DNA of 61,118 nucleotides from a bacterium. GTDB lineage: Bacteria > Myxococcota_A > Bradymonadia > Bradymonadales > Bradymonadaceae. The notes under the pieces were generated by a model. That model was not told the origin of the DNA and did not search any database. It saw nothing but the letters and a program-made list of their open reading frames with translations. The DNA lies in assembly GCA_030427705.1 (NCBI GenBank), contig JAUIBR010000041.1, forward strand, positions 1 through 61,118. Reading direction: 5' to 3'. Each line of letters starts with the position of its first letter. Positions within the stretch are counted from its first letter, which is position 1. Positions 36,675-44,894 of the stretch are shown here, in pieces. The translations under genes were made by a program, and so were the position numbers.

Positions 36675-37399
36675 CATTCAATAATGTCGTCGACCATGGA
36701 CTTCGATTCATCTACGGGACCAGCAAGGGCGTACTCGCCTTGTGGCTCGTCTCGATGCTTATCGACCTTGTCCTGTTCTCGTTCTTGGGCATCAACGTCT
36801 TGGCCATGCTCGATCCGACGACCGCTTGGTCGATGTTGGGTTCAGTCGCCGATATCGACAATAGCATCTTCGTCATCCTGATTTTGTTCATATTCAACGA
36901 TGGATTTCGACGCGCGCTTTGGTATCCGGCAAAGCGAGTCATTGTGGATGGCGAGTCGCCAAGTGTTCTCGAAGCCGCAGTGCAAGCGGCCACGCGCGTG
37001 TTTCGTGCCGTGTTTGTGCATGAAGTCGTGATGTTGTTCTGGGGTTTCGTGCTCATGATTTGCTGGGCGATGTACCTGGTGGTTGAGGACATCCCAGTCC
37101 TGCTTGTCACGTATATCTTGGGGCCCGCGTACTTCATCATTCTGACGGAACACCGGCCGTTCATGGACGGCTTCACCGAGGCGATTCGGTGGTCATACCG
37201 GCACTGGATCGTGCTCTTCTGTGGCCAAGCTGCAGGTTGGGTTATCGGCGCAATTCTCTACCGAGTATTTGACGCGGTTTGGGTCACGAACAGCGTGTTT
37301 GTAGCCATCGGCGGGGCGACGCTGTATCTTGCGGTTTCATGGATCGCATGGGTGTGCGAGTCCGCTGCGTATTTTGCGGTGTTGAAGGAAGAGAGTTGA
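36671..37399 (+). CDS. Polytopic membrane protein, twin copy 2 (unknown)
   Basis: 242 residues, a clear paralogue of the preceding gene along its whole length, with the same motif order. It overlaps copy 1 by four bases (ATGA) and is followed by an overlapping lipoprotein start. The tandem suggests a local duplication and perhaps a heterodimer in the membrane. Function unknown. Confidence 0.7.
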   Translation: MTFNNVVDHGLRFIYGTSKGVLALWLVSMLIDLVLFSFLGINVLAMLDPTTAWSMLGSVADIDNSIFVILILFIFNDGFRRALWYPAKRVIVDGESPSVLEAAVQAATRVFRAVFVHEVVMLFWGFVLMICWAMYLVVEDIPVLLVTYILGPAYFIILTEHRPFMDGFTEAIRWSYRHWIVLFCGQAAGWVIGAILYRVFDAVWVTNSVFVAIGGATLYLAVSWIAWVCESAAYFAVLKEES

Positions 37400-38175
37400 A
37401 GCGCGTCCTCCTTGCGTTTGTCGTTGTGATTTGGGGTTGTCCGGCCGAAGGCGAGCTTGTCGATCCGGACATGTCCGCAGACTTTGCGGCTAACAACTTC
37501 AACAACCTCAACAACCAGAACAACCAGAACAACGTTGACCCAGACATGACGATCCTGCCGGATGGCGGGTACGAGTTTGGTGAAGCCTGCGATGTCTTCA
37601 TGCAGGACTGTTCGGCGAACGGCAAATGCGTCCCCAACCCCGGCTCGGGCGAAGCGACCTGTCTGGCATTGGGTGAGCAACGCAATCAGGGCGAAGCGTG
37701 CGAAACGATTACGCAGTGCGCTTCCGGTCTCCATTGCGCTTCCACGCCGGATGACCCCACAAATCTGTGTCGCAGGATGTGCGATCCCAACGGCGTCGAT
37801 ACCTGTCCCGGTGGTGAGACGTGTTCACTTCGTTTGAACTCGATTCCATCCATCGGATTATGCGTTGAGGCGCAAACGGCGTGCGATATCTACACCCAAG
37901 ACTGCGCAAGTGGTTCCTGCATTCTCACCACAAACATCGGCAATGGCCAAGAAGGCACGTTCTGCGGGCAGCCAGGTATCCGAGGAGCTGGCGAAACATG
38001 CGGCAATGGACAAGGTGAGTGCCAGGAAGCAATGATCTGCGTGCAGCTCGCCGGCGAACCGTCGCCGACCTGCCAGCACGTCTGTCGAATCGGTACGCGT
38101 CAATGCCCGGATATGTCCTTGAGTTGCATTGGTCAGAGCGCCTCGACCGGCATCACGTTCTGCAAGACGCCCTAG
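37396..38175 (+). CDS. Cys-rich lipoprotein with NN-x linker
   Basis: 259 residues from a TTG at 37396 that overlaps the stop of the previous gene (TTGA), giving LKRVLLAFVVVIWGC with a weak lipobox (Cys15). An NN-x linker (about 33-46) is followed by repeated Cys-rich units (CDVFMQDCSANGKC, CASGLHC, CDIYTQDCASGSC and others) like those of surface proteins in this lineage. In-frame upstream starts would remove the signal peptide logic. Exported and probably surface exposed. Function unknown. Confidence 0.75.
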   Translation: MKRVLLAFVVVIWGCPAEGELVDPDMSADFAANNFNNLNNQNNQNNVDPDMTILPDGGYEFGEACDVFMQDCSANGKCVPNPGSGEATCLALGEQRNQGEACETITQCASGLHCASTPDDPTNLCRRMCDPNGVDTCPGGETCSLRLNSIPSIGLCVEAQTACDIYTQDCASGSCILTTNIGNGQEGTFCGQPGIRGAGETCGNGQGECQEAMICVQLAGEPSPTCQHVCRIGTRQCPDMSLSCIGQSASTGITFCKTP

Positions 38176-38310
38176 CGCGAAAAAATTTCAGTAAGAAAGA
38201 GGGGAAAAACTGCGGCTTACCCGGAGTCAATCTGTGGAAAATGGCATCTTCTTGTGGTAGACCGACGGCGTTGAATGGCTGACTGAATGGACGAAGCACA
38301 AGGATAGACA

Positions 38311-38919
38311 ATGTCGATGTTCGGAGCTTCAGAAGAATCCCCACGCATGTTCAAGAGTAACTTCTTGGACCTTTTCTCCCGCACACACTGGGCTGCTGTG
38401 CCTTTGCTGTATGTGCCGGCGAGCGCGTTTCTAATCTACTGGTCTATCGCATCGGCTGAAGTGACCATCGCGGTTTCGGCAGGACTCTTTGTCTTGGGCG
38501 TTATCACGTGGACTTTGACCGAGTATTGGCTCCACCGGACGTTCTTTCACTGGATTCCAGAGACGTCGTGGGGACCCAAACTCCACTTCTTTGTGCACGG
38601 TGTTCACCACGATTGGCCGCATGACCGCTACCGTTTGGTCATGCCCCCGGCAGTCAGCATCACGTTGTTCTTCACGTTCCTGGGCATCTTCTACCTCGCC
38701 CTTGGTTCGACCTATTGCTGGGCGTTCCACGCCGGATTCACTGCGGGTTACATGCTCTACGATATGACCCATTACTACGTGCACCACGGCAAACCGAAGT
38801 CCAAGCTTGTGAAGCGGTTGCGGCGTCATCACATGAGCCACCATTTCAATAACAAGTTCAAAGAACGGCGGTTTGGCGTTTCTAACCGCGTTTGGGACAA
38901 GCTGTTCGGCACCGAATAG
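38311..38919 (+). CDS. Fatty-acid hydroxylase (FA2H/sterol-desaturase superfamily)
   Basis: 202 residues with four membrane segments and the di-iron histidine clusters: EYWLHR, HFFVHGVHHDWPHD, THYYVHHG and RRHHMSHHF. The spacing fits the fatty-acid 2-hydroxylase group that modifies sphingolipid acyl chains. Its substrate is inferred. A second ATG at residue 3 and another at residue 13 are alternative starts. The 135-base gap before it shows no clear element. Confidence 0.88.
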   Translation: MSMFGASEESPRMFKSNFLDLFSRTHWAAVPLLYVPASAFLIYWSIASAEVTIAVSAGLFVLGVITWTLTEYWLHRTFFHWIPETSWGPKLHFFVHGVHHDWPHDRYRLVMPPAVSITLFFTFLGIFYLALGSTYCWAFHAGFTAGYMLYDMTHYYVHHGKPKSKLVKRLRRHHMSHHFNNKFKERRFGVSNRVWDKLFGTE

Positions 38920-38986
38920 ACCTTTTCCATTCACAACCCGATGGGGCATGCCTTATCCTGAGACCAACCAAGTCTTGGAGATTTGC

Positions 38987-39523
38987 ATGAAAAGATTGCT
39001 GACCGTCATCGGTTTTTTGGTGGTGTTGTGCGCCAGTTCCTCTGCGTTTGCACAGGGTTGGAGCTACGGAATGCCCATCCGCCAAGCAGGTAACTTCGGC
39101 ATCGGCATCGGCGCAGGTACTCTCGGTTGGCCAATTTCAATGAAGTACTACCTTGAATCGGCGTTTGCGATTCAAGGTAATGTTGGCTGGTGGCGTAACC
39201 GATGGGGTTGCGACGGCAGGGGCTGCTACGGCGGTTCAGATGCGTTGGCGGTGAGTGCCGACGGCATCTTTGAGATGCCAGTTCTTGTTGGAAACGGCGA
39301 TATTGACCTCGCGTGGAACTTCGGTTTCGGCGGAGGTGTCGGTATCCGAGACAACGATAACGATCCATTGGGCTTCGCAGTCGCGGGAGTCTTGGGTCTG
39401 GCAGTGCTGATAAACGCCATCCCCATCGATATCGTGCTGGAGTACCGGCCAGGGTTCCTGATTATCCCGGACTTCGACCTGGATTTGGTGAATTTCACCG
39501 GCCATCTGCGATTCTATTTCTGA
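38987..39523 (+). CDS. Small exported protein, probable outer-membrane barrel
   Basis: 178 residues from the ATG at 38987 (TTGGAG upstream), with a signal peptide ending SSAFAQ. The remainder alternates Gly and aromatic residues with hydrophobic strands and ends with LRFYF, a C-terminal Phe typical of outer-membrane barrels. No close family recognised. Its end overlaps the convergent epimerase gene by ten bases. Confidence 0.65.
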   Translation: MKRLLTVIGFLVVLCASSSAFAQGWSYGMPIRQAGNFGIGIGAGTLGWPISMKYYLESAFAIQGNVGWWRNRWGCDGRGCYGGSDALAVSADGIFEMPVLVGNGDIDLAWNFGFGGGVGIRDNDNDPLGFAVAGVLGLAVLINAIPIDIVLEYRPGFLIIPDFDLDLVNFTGHLRFYF

Positions 39524-40356
39524 CCGAGAATCGCTCGATACCCATCAAACACATTGGGATACAGGAATTCGTAGCCTAGCTCTTCTGTGGCCACTTTAGG
39601 GACTACTCTGGAAGAAGCGCGCCATCGCGCCGCCGCACTCGGTCCGCGCTCGGCCTCGTAGGCTTCGATGGTCGTACGATCCGGCTGCTTCATCCCGTAG
39701 TTCTCCACGAGGAAATCGATTAGATCGCCAACCTTTTGCGGGTTGCCGTCGGCGGCATTCACAACCCAATGTTTGGTATCCGTTTCGTGGGTCGCCGCAA
39801 GCCAGATGATGTTTGCGAGGTCATCCACATGAATTCGGTTTGTCACCTTGTCCGGATTCACCAGCTTGTAGCGTCCTTTCTCGATGTAGTCCTTCAGCGT
39901 ACGCCCCGGCCCATAAATCCCGGCAATGCGTACGGCGACGCTCGGCGTATCAACAAGTTGAAGCAAATCCTCAGTCGCCGCTCGTTTCATTCCAGCAGGT
40001 GACTTTGGGTTCGTCTTCGATGATTCGTCTACGTCATCTCCCCAGTCCGGTCCATAAACTGAGGTCGAGGAAAGGTAAACGAATCGGGTCGCGGTCTCGG
40101 AGGCATGAAGCGCTTTCGCCATCACTTGGAAGTTCTCCGACGGTGGCACGGAGTAGATGACAATGGCGTCCTTCGCCTCGTCTGCAAACGGAAACTCGCC
40201 GCCATCCCATGCCTTCACGGTCACCCCGGGAATTTCGTCTGGCGTTCGTTTCGTTGCAAACACTTCGAAACCGTCTCGAATGGCTAGATTCGCGACGCGG
40301 GTCAGCGTATAACCCGCCCCGACGAGGATGACTCTTGGCTTAGCTTCGTCTGTCAT
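39514..40356 (-). CDS. NAD(P)-dependent epimerase/dehydratase-like protein (YeeZ-like)
   Basis: 280 residues, extended short-chain-dehydrogenase fold. The nucleotide-binding GAGYTLTR motif is near residues 13-20 and YLSSTSVYGP is near 94-103; the usual YxxxK Tyr/Lys pair is not clear. This pattern resembles YeeZ-type proteins. The substrate is unknown. It is divergent from the GbsR-type regulator and may be under its control. Confidence 0.8.
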   Translation of the reverse strand: MTDEAKPRVILVGAGYTLTRVANLAIRDGFEVFATKRTPDEIPGVTVKAWDGGEFPFADEAKDAIVIYSVPPSENFQVMAKALHASETATRFVYLSSTSVYGPDWGDDVDESSKTNPKSPAGMKRAATEDLLQLVDTPSVAVRIAGIYGPGRTLKDYIEKGRYKLVNPDKVTNRIHVDDLANIIWLAATHETDTKHWVVNAADGNPQKVGDLIDFLVENYGMKQPDRTTIEAYEAERGPSAAARWRASSRVVPKVATEELGYEFLYPNVFDGYRAILGQK

Positions 40357-40382
40357 ATCAGTTGTGAGATCCTTCGACTGGT

Positions 40383-40412
40383 TTGTGTTTTAGCGTGACG
40401 CTGATCTAGGAT
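40383..40412 (+). promoter_or_regulatory. Candidate promoter of the GbsR-type gene
   Basis: TTGTGT (40383-40388) and TAGGAT (40407-40412) with 18 bases between. The -10 lies in the spacer of the inverted repeat, so a bound protein would block it. The consensus match is moderate. Confidence 0.35.
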
Positions 40413-40422
40413 GCAGCGTCAC
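40395..40422. promoter_or_regulatory. Perfect inverted repeat, probable operator
   Basis: GTGACGCTG at 40395-40403 and CAGCGTCAC at 40414-40422 are exact reverse complements separated by ten bases. It lies 13 bases before the regulator's ATG in the divergent gap with the epimerase-like gene. Arm centres are 19 bases apart, about two helical turns, as expected for a dimeric winged-helix protein. The neighbouring GbsR-type regulator is the obvious candidate to bind. Confidence 0.65.
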
Positions 40423-40435
40423 TCCGAGGATTACG

Positions 40436-40972
40436 ATGTATCAGCTATCGGACCCGGAACGCCACGTCGTCGAAACGGCGGGAGAGTTCATACGGTTTTG
40501 GGGATTCAGCAAGCACCACGGGCGAATCTGGGCGCTTTTGTATCTCAGCGAAGAACCTCTGTCGTCCCCTGACATTCAGGAAGTTCTCGAGATGAGCGCC
40601 GGATTGGTGAGCATGTCGATCAAGGAACTCCTCCATTGGGATGTCATCGAGAAGGTCTGGATTAAGGGCGAGCGAAAAGACTACTACAAGGCGAACTCGG
40701 ACGTTTGGCACATGATCGCCCGCGTCATGCGCGAGCGGGAGTACCACACTTTGCAGTCCAGCATTCGCGAACTTGACGACGCGCTCGGTGAGCTTGAAAC
40801 CACTCAGCCCAATGACATGCTGACCCAAGAGCGTCTGGAATATGTCAAACCCCGGGTAGACGCCCTCATCGGACTCGCTCAAACCGTGTCCACGGTCCTG
40901 AACATGCTTCTAAATCAGGCCGAGTTGAACATCGAAGAACTCAAATCCCACGCGAAAAATTTGCCGGAATAG
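40436..40972 (+). CDS. GbsR/MarR-type transcriptional regulator
   Basis: 178 residues. A winged-helix domain (about 12-95; ISPDIQEVLEMSAGLVSMSIKELLHWDVIEKV-like helices and the KGERKDYYKA wing) is followed by a helical C-terminal dimerisation region. The match is to the GbsR family, in which members respond to choline or related ligands in Bacillus; the ligand here is unknown. It is divergent from the epimerase gene across a shared operator. Confidence 0.85.
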   Translation: MYQLSDPERHVVETAGEFIRFWGFSKHHGRIWALLYLSEEPLSSPDIQEVLEMSAGLVSMSIKELLHWDVIEKVWIKGERKDYYKANSDVWHMIARVMREREYHTLQSSIRELDDALGELETTQPNDMLTQERLEYVKPRVDALIGLAQTVSTVLNMLLNQAELNIEELKSHAKNLPE

Positions 40973-41107
40973 GTCCCTGTCGAAGCTGACCGTGACAGTC
41001 TTGTGTCGCATCTCAGATCGTTGGGTGACATCGACTCGCTAGGGTTGTTTTAGAACCGTGACTCCACACAATGCGCCCATTCACGACTGTGACTTTTGGG
41101 CGTCAAA

Positions 41108-42538
41108 ATGCGTGTCGGGCTTCTAATTCTTTTCGTTTTCTCGCTCGTTGCCTGTGGCGACGTGGACGAGCAAACCGCCCGTCGTTCCTGGCTCCAATCC
41201 ACGTTAATCCAAGACAACTACGACATCATACTGCGCGAACCCGAGCTGAGCGCCGGGAAGTTCGCGAAGATGGATGCGACCTATTACAACTACTTTCGGG
41301 GTACAGCGGCCCAATTCTACCGCGACCAAACCCAGCCCCACGATGGCCGCCCAACAACAACGTTTGCTTCCGTTGCGTCATCGGAAGTGCTGCTGATTGG
41401 CGACCCCCATCCCGAAAATATCGGCTCGTTCCTCACCCCGGACGATCGATTGATCCTCGAGTTCAACGACTTCGATGCTGCGCGGTTCGGCCCGTTCATG
41501 CTTGACGTTCATCGGCTTGGGTTGGGCTTTTGGACCGCTTCGGACATGGTTGATTCGTTCGACGCAGATGCGCGAAAACAGCTGGTTGAGGCCGTTGCCG
41601 CTGGCTATTGGAATCAAATCACGTCGGGTGCGCCCGGAACCCTCCAGATCACGCCAGCAACGAATACCTTCACCATCACCGAAGACTTGTTCCGGCGGGC
41701 GCGCCGAGACGGCGATATCCAAGAAGAGCTCGACGAATACACCGTGCTCGATGGCGCGAAACGAACGATGTTCTACGGCGAGATCGAGTCTTCCACCGTC
41801 GAGGGTGTCATTGGCGACATGGTTCAGGAGGTCGACGAACAGGAGCGAAGACTCGCCACCATCGCCATGCAGATCTACTGCGAGTCCACCGTGAAATCGA
41901 AGTGCGATGAGGTCGAGGTCAAAGGTGTTTCGAGGCGTCTGGGTGCGGGTGTCAGCAGCTACCCGCTGAAGCGCTGGTACGTGTTGATCGAAGGTCCAAC
42001 CGCAAGCTCGGACGACGACGTGCTCTTGGAAGTAAAAGAGATTCGCGATGCGCCGGTCATTCAGACCTTGCCGATCTTCCCGCGCCAAACGCACTTCAAT
42101 AACGCACAGCGCGTCGTGGAAGGTCAACGTATCCTGCAATCGGATGCGCAAGCTGACGCGTATCTGGGGTGGGCTGCGTTGGACAGCTTCGCGTTTCGTG
42201 TTCGACATCGCACCAAATATCAAAAGGGATTCGGGGTCGATCGTCTGATGGAAAAGGTCGACGAAGGCGAATGGACGCTTCAAGACGCCGCAGATTTCGC
42301 GTTTCAAGCAGGCCAACTCCTGGCGCGAGCGCATGCATCCGCGGACACACTTAGCGGCAAAAAGGGAGCTTCCGTCATCGCACCGGTGTTTCGCGGACGA
42401 AGCGAGGATGAGTTCAAAACCGATGTCCTGAATTTCTGCGAGGTATATGGGCCTGCGCAGTCCAATGACTATGAATTGTTTGGCCAACTGCGCGAGCGAA
42501 AAGGTCCGCATCTTGGCACCAGAGGCTTGACCCAATGA
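41108..42538 (+). CDS. DUF2252 family lipoprotein
   Basis: 476 residues. The DUF2252 signatures are clear: GDPHPENIG near residue 98, followed by an EFNDFDAARFGPFMLDVHRL segment. These recall the catalytic and metal-binding regions of aminoglycoside-phosphotransferase-like kinases. The N-terminus is MRVGLLILFVFSLVACG, a signal peptide with a lipobox, so this version is exported, unlike most DUF2252 proteins. ATG 41108 is preferred over a TTG twelve bases upstream. Its stop overlaps the start of the porin gene. Confidence 0.85.
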   Translation: MRVGLLILFVFSLVACGDVDEQTARRSWLQSTLIQDNYDIILREPELSAGKFAKMDATYYNYFRGTAAQFYRDQTQPHDGRPTTTFASVASSEVLLIGDPHPENIGSFLTPDDRLILEFNDFDAARFGPFMLDVHRLGLGFWTASDMVDSFDADARKQLVEAVAAGYWNQITSGAPGTLQITPATNTFTITEDLFRRARRDGDIQEELDEYTVLDGAKRTMFYGEIESSTVEGVIGDMVQEVDEQERRLATIAMQIYCESTVKSKCDEVEVKGVSRRLGAGVSSYPLKRWYVLIEGPTASSDDDVLLEVKEIRDAPVIQTLPIFPRQTHFNNAQRVVEGQRILQSDAQADAYLGWAALDSFAFRVRHRTKYQKGFGVDRLMEKVDEGEWTLQDAADFAFQAGQLLARAHASADTLSGKKGASVIAPVFRGRSEDEFKTDVLNFCEVYGPAQSNDYELFGQLRERKGPHLGTRGLTQ

Positions 42539-43728
42539 TGTTTCGTGTCTTGTTGATTTTGGCCGTTATGGCCTTGCCTATTGCGGCTAGCGCTGAACAG
42601 CCTACAGCCCCCGTTGTGCCCGAATCGCAAGTTGCGACGCAGGACGAAGAGATTGCCGAAGAGGTTGCGAAGTCCTCGTTTTTTATGGGTGCCGAACTGT
42701 TCACGGGCTTTCGATTCGACTCGACCGAGAACGACAGCTTCAATGAGTTCACGTTGGACCGAGCTGAACTTACTGCTGGGTTTGACCAACACGGGATCGG
42801 CGGGTTCTTCGTCGACTTTGAAGTGGTCAGGTCGGCCGCCCCAAACAGTCTCATTGGGATTGATGGGAACTCCTTAGTCGCTCGCCTCAAGAAGGGGTTT
42901 GCGTTCATTGATCCCGAGCTAGGTCCTGGCCGACTTATCGGAACCTTGGGTGTCGTACCGGACCCGTGGGTTGTCACGATAGAGCGTGAGTTCGATATCC
43001 GAGGGTTGCGGCCGATCGGTTCGGAACGCGCCGGTTTTTTCGTGTCCTCTGACTTGGGAGGAACGCTCGGCTACAGCATTTGGGACGAAATGTTGGAATT
43101 GACTGTGGCTTTTCTAAACGGCGAAGGACGCAACCAGATCGAGCAGAATACAGGCAAGAACACAACCGCAGTCCTGTCTGTTCGTCCGTGGCGCCCTCAG
43201 TTTCTGGGGGCTGAGGCCGAACTCGGTCTCCACGGGATTTTCCGTGACGGGTCAATCGGACCAGGTCAGGGCCGCAACCATCGATTTGGTGGGGCAATCA
43301 CGTTTCATCACCCACGCGTCTCGGTTGGGACTGAGCTCATGTTCGCTCGTGGCACGGACCTCCGTAGCGACGTTGACGCGAACGTGCTGACGGTGTGGGC
43401 GTCCGGGAAGATTCTGGACCCCTACCTGGGTCTGTATGGTTCGTTCGACCTAACCAACACCGACGAATCACTCGATGACGGTGCCATCATGACAATTGGT
43501 GGCGGAGTCTTCACCGATGTTGTGAACACCACTCGACGTCTGAACTGGCGAACGCTCGACCAGGGAAGGGCCGCACCACTCCAAAGACTGCGGCTCTATG
43601 TGGGGTATGTGGGTGAACAATATGGCGACGAAGCTGGCGCTGTTCCAGGCGCTGCGTCTGCTTCCGATCTCCACACCTTTCAGGTGCAACTAGAGGCCCG
43701 TGGTCTCGCGAACATTTTCATTAAGTAG
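42535..43728 (+). CDS. Porin-like outer-membrane beta-barrel protein
   Basis: 397 residues with a signal peptide (LPIAASAE). Alternating strands begin after a coiled-coil-like acidic segment (about 30-48), as in phosphate-selective porins of the OprP/OprO type. It overlaps the DUF2252 lipoprotein gene by four bases (ATGA), so the two are coupled. The solute is unknown. Confidence 0.75.
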   Translation: MMFRVLLILAVMALPIAASAEQPTAPVVPESQVATQDEEIAEEVAKSSFFMGAELFTGFRFDSTENDSFNEFTLDRAELTAGFDQHGIGGFFVDFEVVRSAAPNSLIGIDGNSLVARLKKGFAFIDPELGPGRLIGTLGVVPDPWVVTIEREFDIRGLRPIGSERAGFFVSSDLGGTLGYSIWDEMLELTVAFLNGEGRNQIEQNTGKNTTAVLSVRPWRPQFLGAEAELGLHGIFRDGSIGPGQGRNHRFGGAITFHHPRVSVGTELMFARGTDLRSDVDANVLTVWASGKILDPYLGLYGSFDLTNTDESLDDGAIMTIGGGVFTDVVNTTRRLNWRTLDQGRAAPLQRLRLYVGYVGEQYGDEAGAVPGAASASDLHTFQVQLEARGLANIFIK

Positions 43729-43739
43729 GAAGAAGATAG

Positions 43740-44894
43740 ATGAAGCATTGGATGAAATGGGCAGGCGTCGCGGCAATTGTCGCGGTTGCAGCGTGTAGTG
43801 GTGCTGACGAAGAGGAAAATACCAACAACGTCAACAACACCAATAATGTCAACAACGTCAACAACGCTAACAATGTTAACAACACCAATAACGCCAACAA
43901 TATCAACAATGTCGACAACACGGTCGCTGGGTTCGAAGGCCTGGTGATTAACGAAGTCGTCGCGGCTGGCGATCCAGATTGGTTTGAACTTGTGAATACG
44001 GGCACGGCCGAGATCGACCTTTCGGGTGCATACTTCACCGACGACATTGCGGGCGAGCCAACGAAAGGCCAATTCCCAGCCGGTACGACCATCGCCGTAG
44101 GCGCGTACCTTCAAGTCGAGGTGGCCGACGAAGGTGCTGGCTTTAAGCTTGGCGGAGATGAAGAGATTGCCGTGTTCGCCCCTGACGGGACCACGCTTAT
44201 TACGGCGGTGAATTGGGCAGAAGGCGATTCACCAGAAGCAGCTAGTTTCGGACGTTTTCCAGATTCGACCGGAGACTTCAAAACGCTCGCGACGCCGACA
44301 CCAGGCGCCGAGAATGTCGATGAGGGCCAGTTGGCTGAATGCGACAACGGCGTCTTGGAAGATGGTGAAGTTTGCGACGGAACCGAGCTTGGTACGGCAA
44401 CATGCGAAGGTGAGGGATTTGCAGGCGGCGACCTAGCCTGTGCAGCTGACTGCCAAGCACTCGACACAACGAACTGCGAAATCGCGATGGCTGACGTCGT
44501 GATCAACGAGGTGACGTCCGCCGGCGATGACAATATCGAGCTGTTCAACAAGGGTAATGCCGAAGTTGATATCACGGGATGGTACGTCGCGGATGATAAC
44601 TTCGACCCGCAAGATATCGCTGGCACGGAAGACAGCCGCTATGTGTTTCCCGCAAACACCACGCTCGCTGCAGGCGCGTACATCAACCTCATTAAAGACA
44701 CCGACCACACATTTGGTGTCGGAAATCCAGATGCCGTAACCCTCTACGATGCAAACAACGCGGTTGTGGATACCAGCGGCGAGTGGCCAGAAGATGGGGC
44801 GACGACCGAGTCGTGGTGCCGACTTCCAAACGGAACTGGCGACTTCACGACGTGCACGACGGCATCGTTCGGTGCTGAAAACGTCGCAAACTAG
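43740..44894 (+). CDS. Lipoprotein with two lamin-tail-like domains
   Basis: 384 residues. Lipobox VAAC (Cys19), then an NN-x linker (27-57). Two lamin-tail-type domains follow (about 63-195 and 255-380), each opening with VINEV and containing a W/E-x-x-N-G/N-T-x-x-xI-D/G pattern (WFELVNTGTAEIDLSG; IELFNKGNAEVDITG). Between them is a Cys-rich unit (CDNGVLEDGEVCDG and the following cysteines) of the kind called myxococcus cysteine-rich repeat. Surface-exposed, role unknown. It converges with the next gene over four bases. Confidence 0.82.
   Translation: MKHWMKWAGVAAIVAVAACSGADEEENTNNVNNTNNVNNVNNANNVNNTNNANNINNVDNTVAGFEGLVINEVVAAGDPDWFELVNTGTAEIDLSGAYFTDDIAGEPTKGQFPAGTTIAVGAYLQVEVADEGAGFKLGGDEEIAVFAPDGTTLITAVNWAEGDSPEAASFGRFPDSTGDFKTLATPTPGAENVDEGQLAECDNGVLEDGEVCDGTELGTATCEGEGFAGGDLACAADCQALDTTNCEIAMADVVINEVTSAGDDNIELFNKGNAEVDITGWYVADDNFDPQDIAGTEDSRYVFPANTTLAAGAYINLIKDTDHTFGVGNPDAVTLYDANNAVVDTSGEWPEDGATTESWCRLPNGTGDFTTCTTASFGAENVAN
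43818..43910 (+). repeat. AAC-AAC-x repeat coding for an NN-x linker
   Basis: About ten 9-base units reading NN-V, NN-T, NN-A or NN-I, imperfect at the third positions. It immediately follows the lipobox region. Confidence 0.75.

Noticed and set aside
37279-37395. N-terminal extension of the Cys-rich lipoprotein
   Set aside because: It lies inside the preceding membrane gene and removes the signal-peptide start given by the TTG at 37396.
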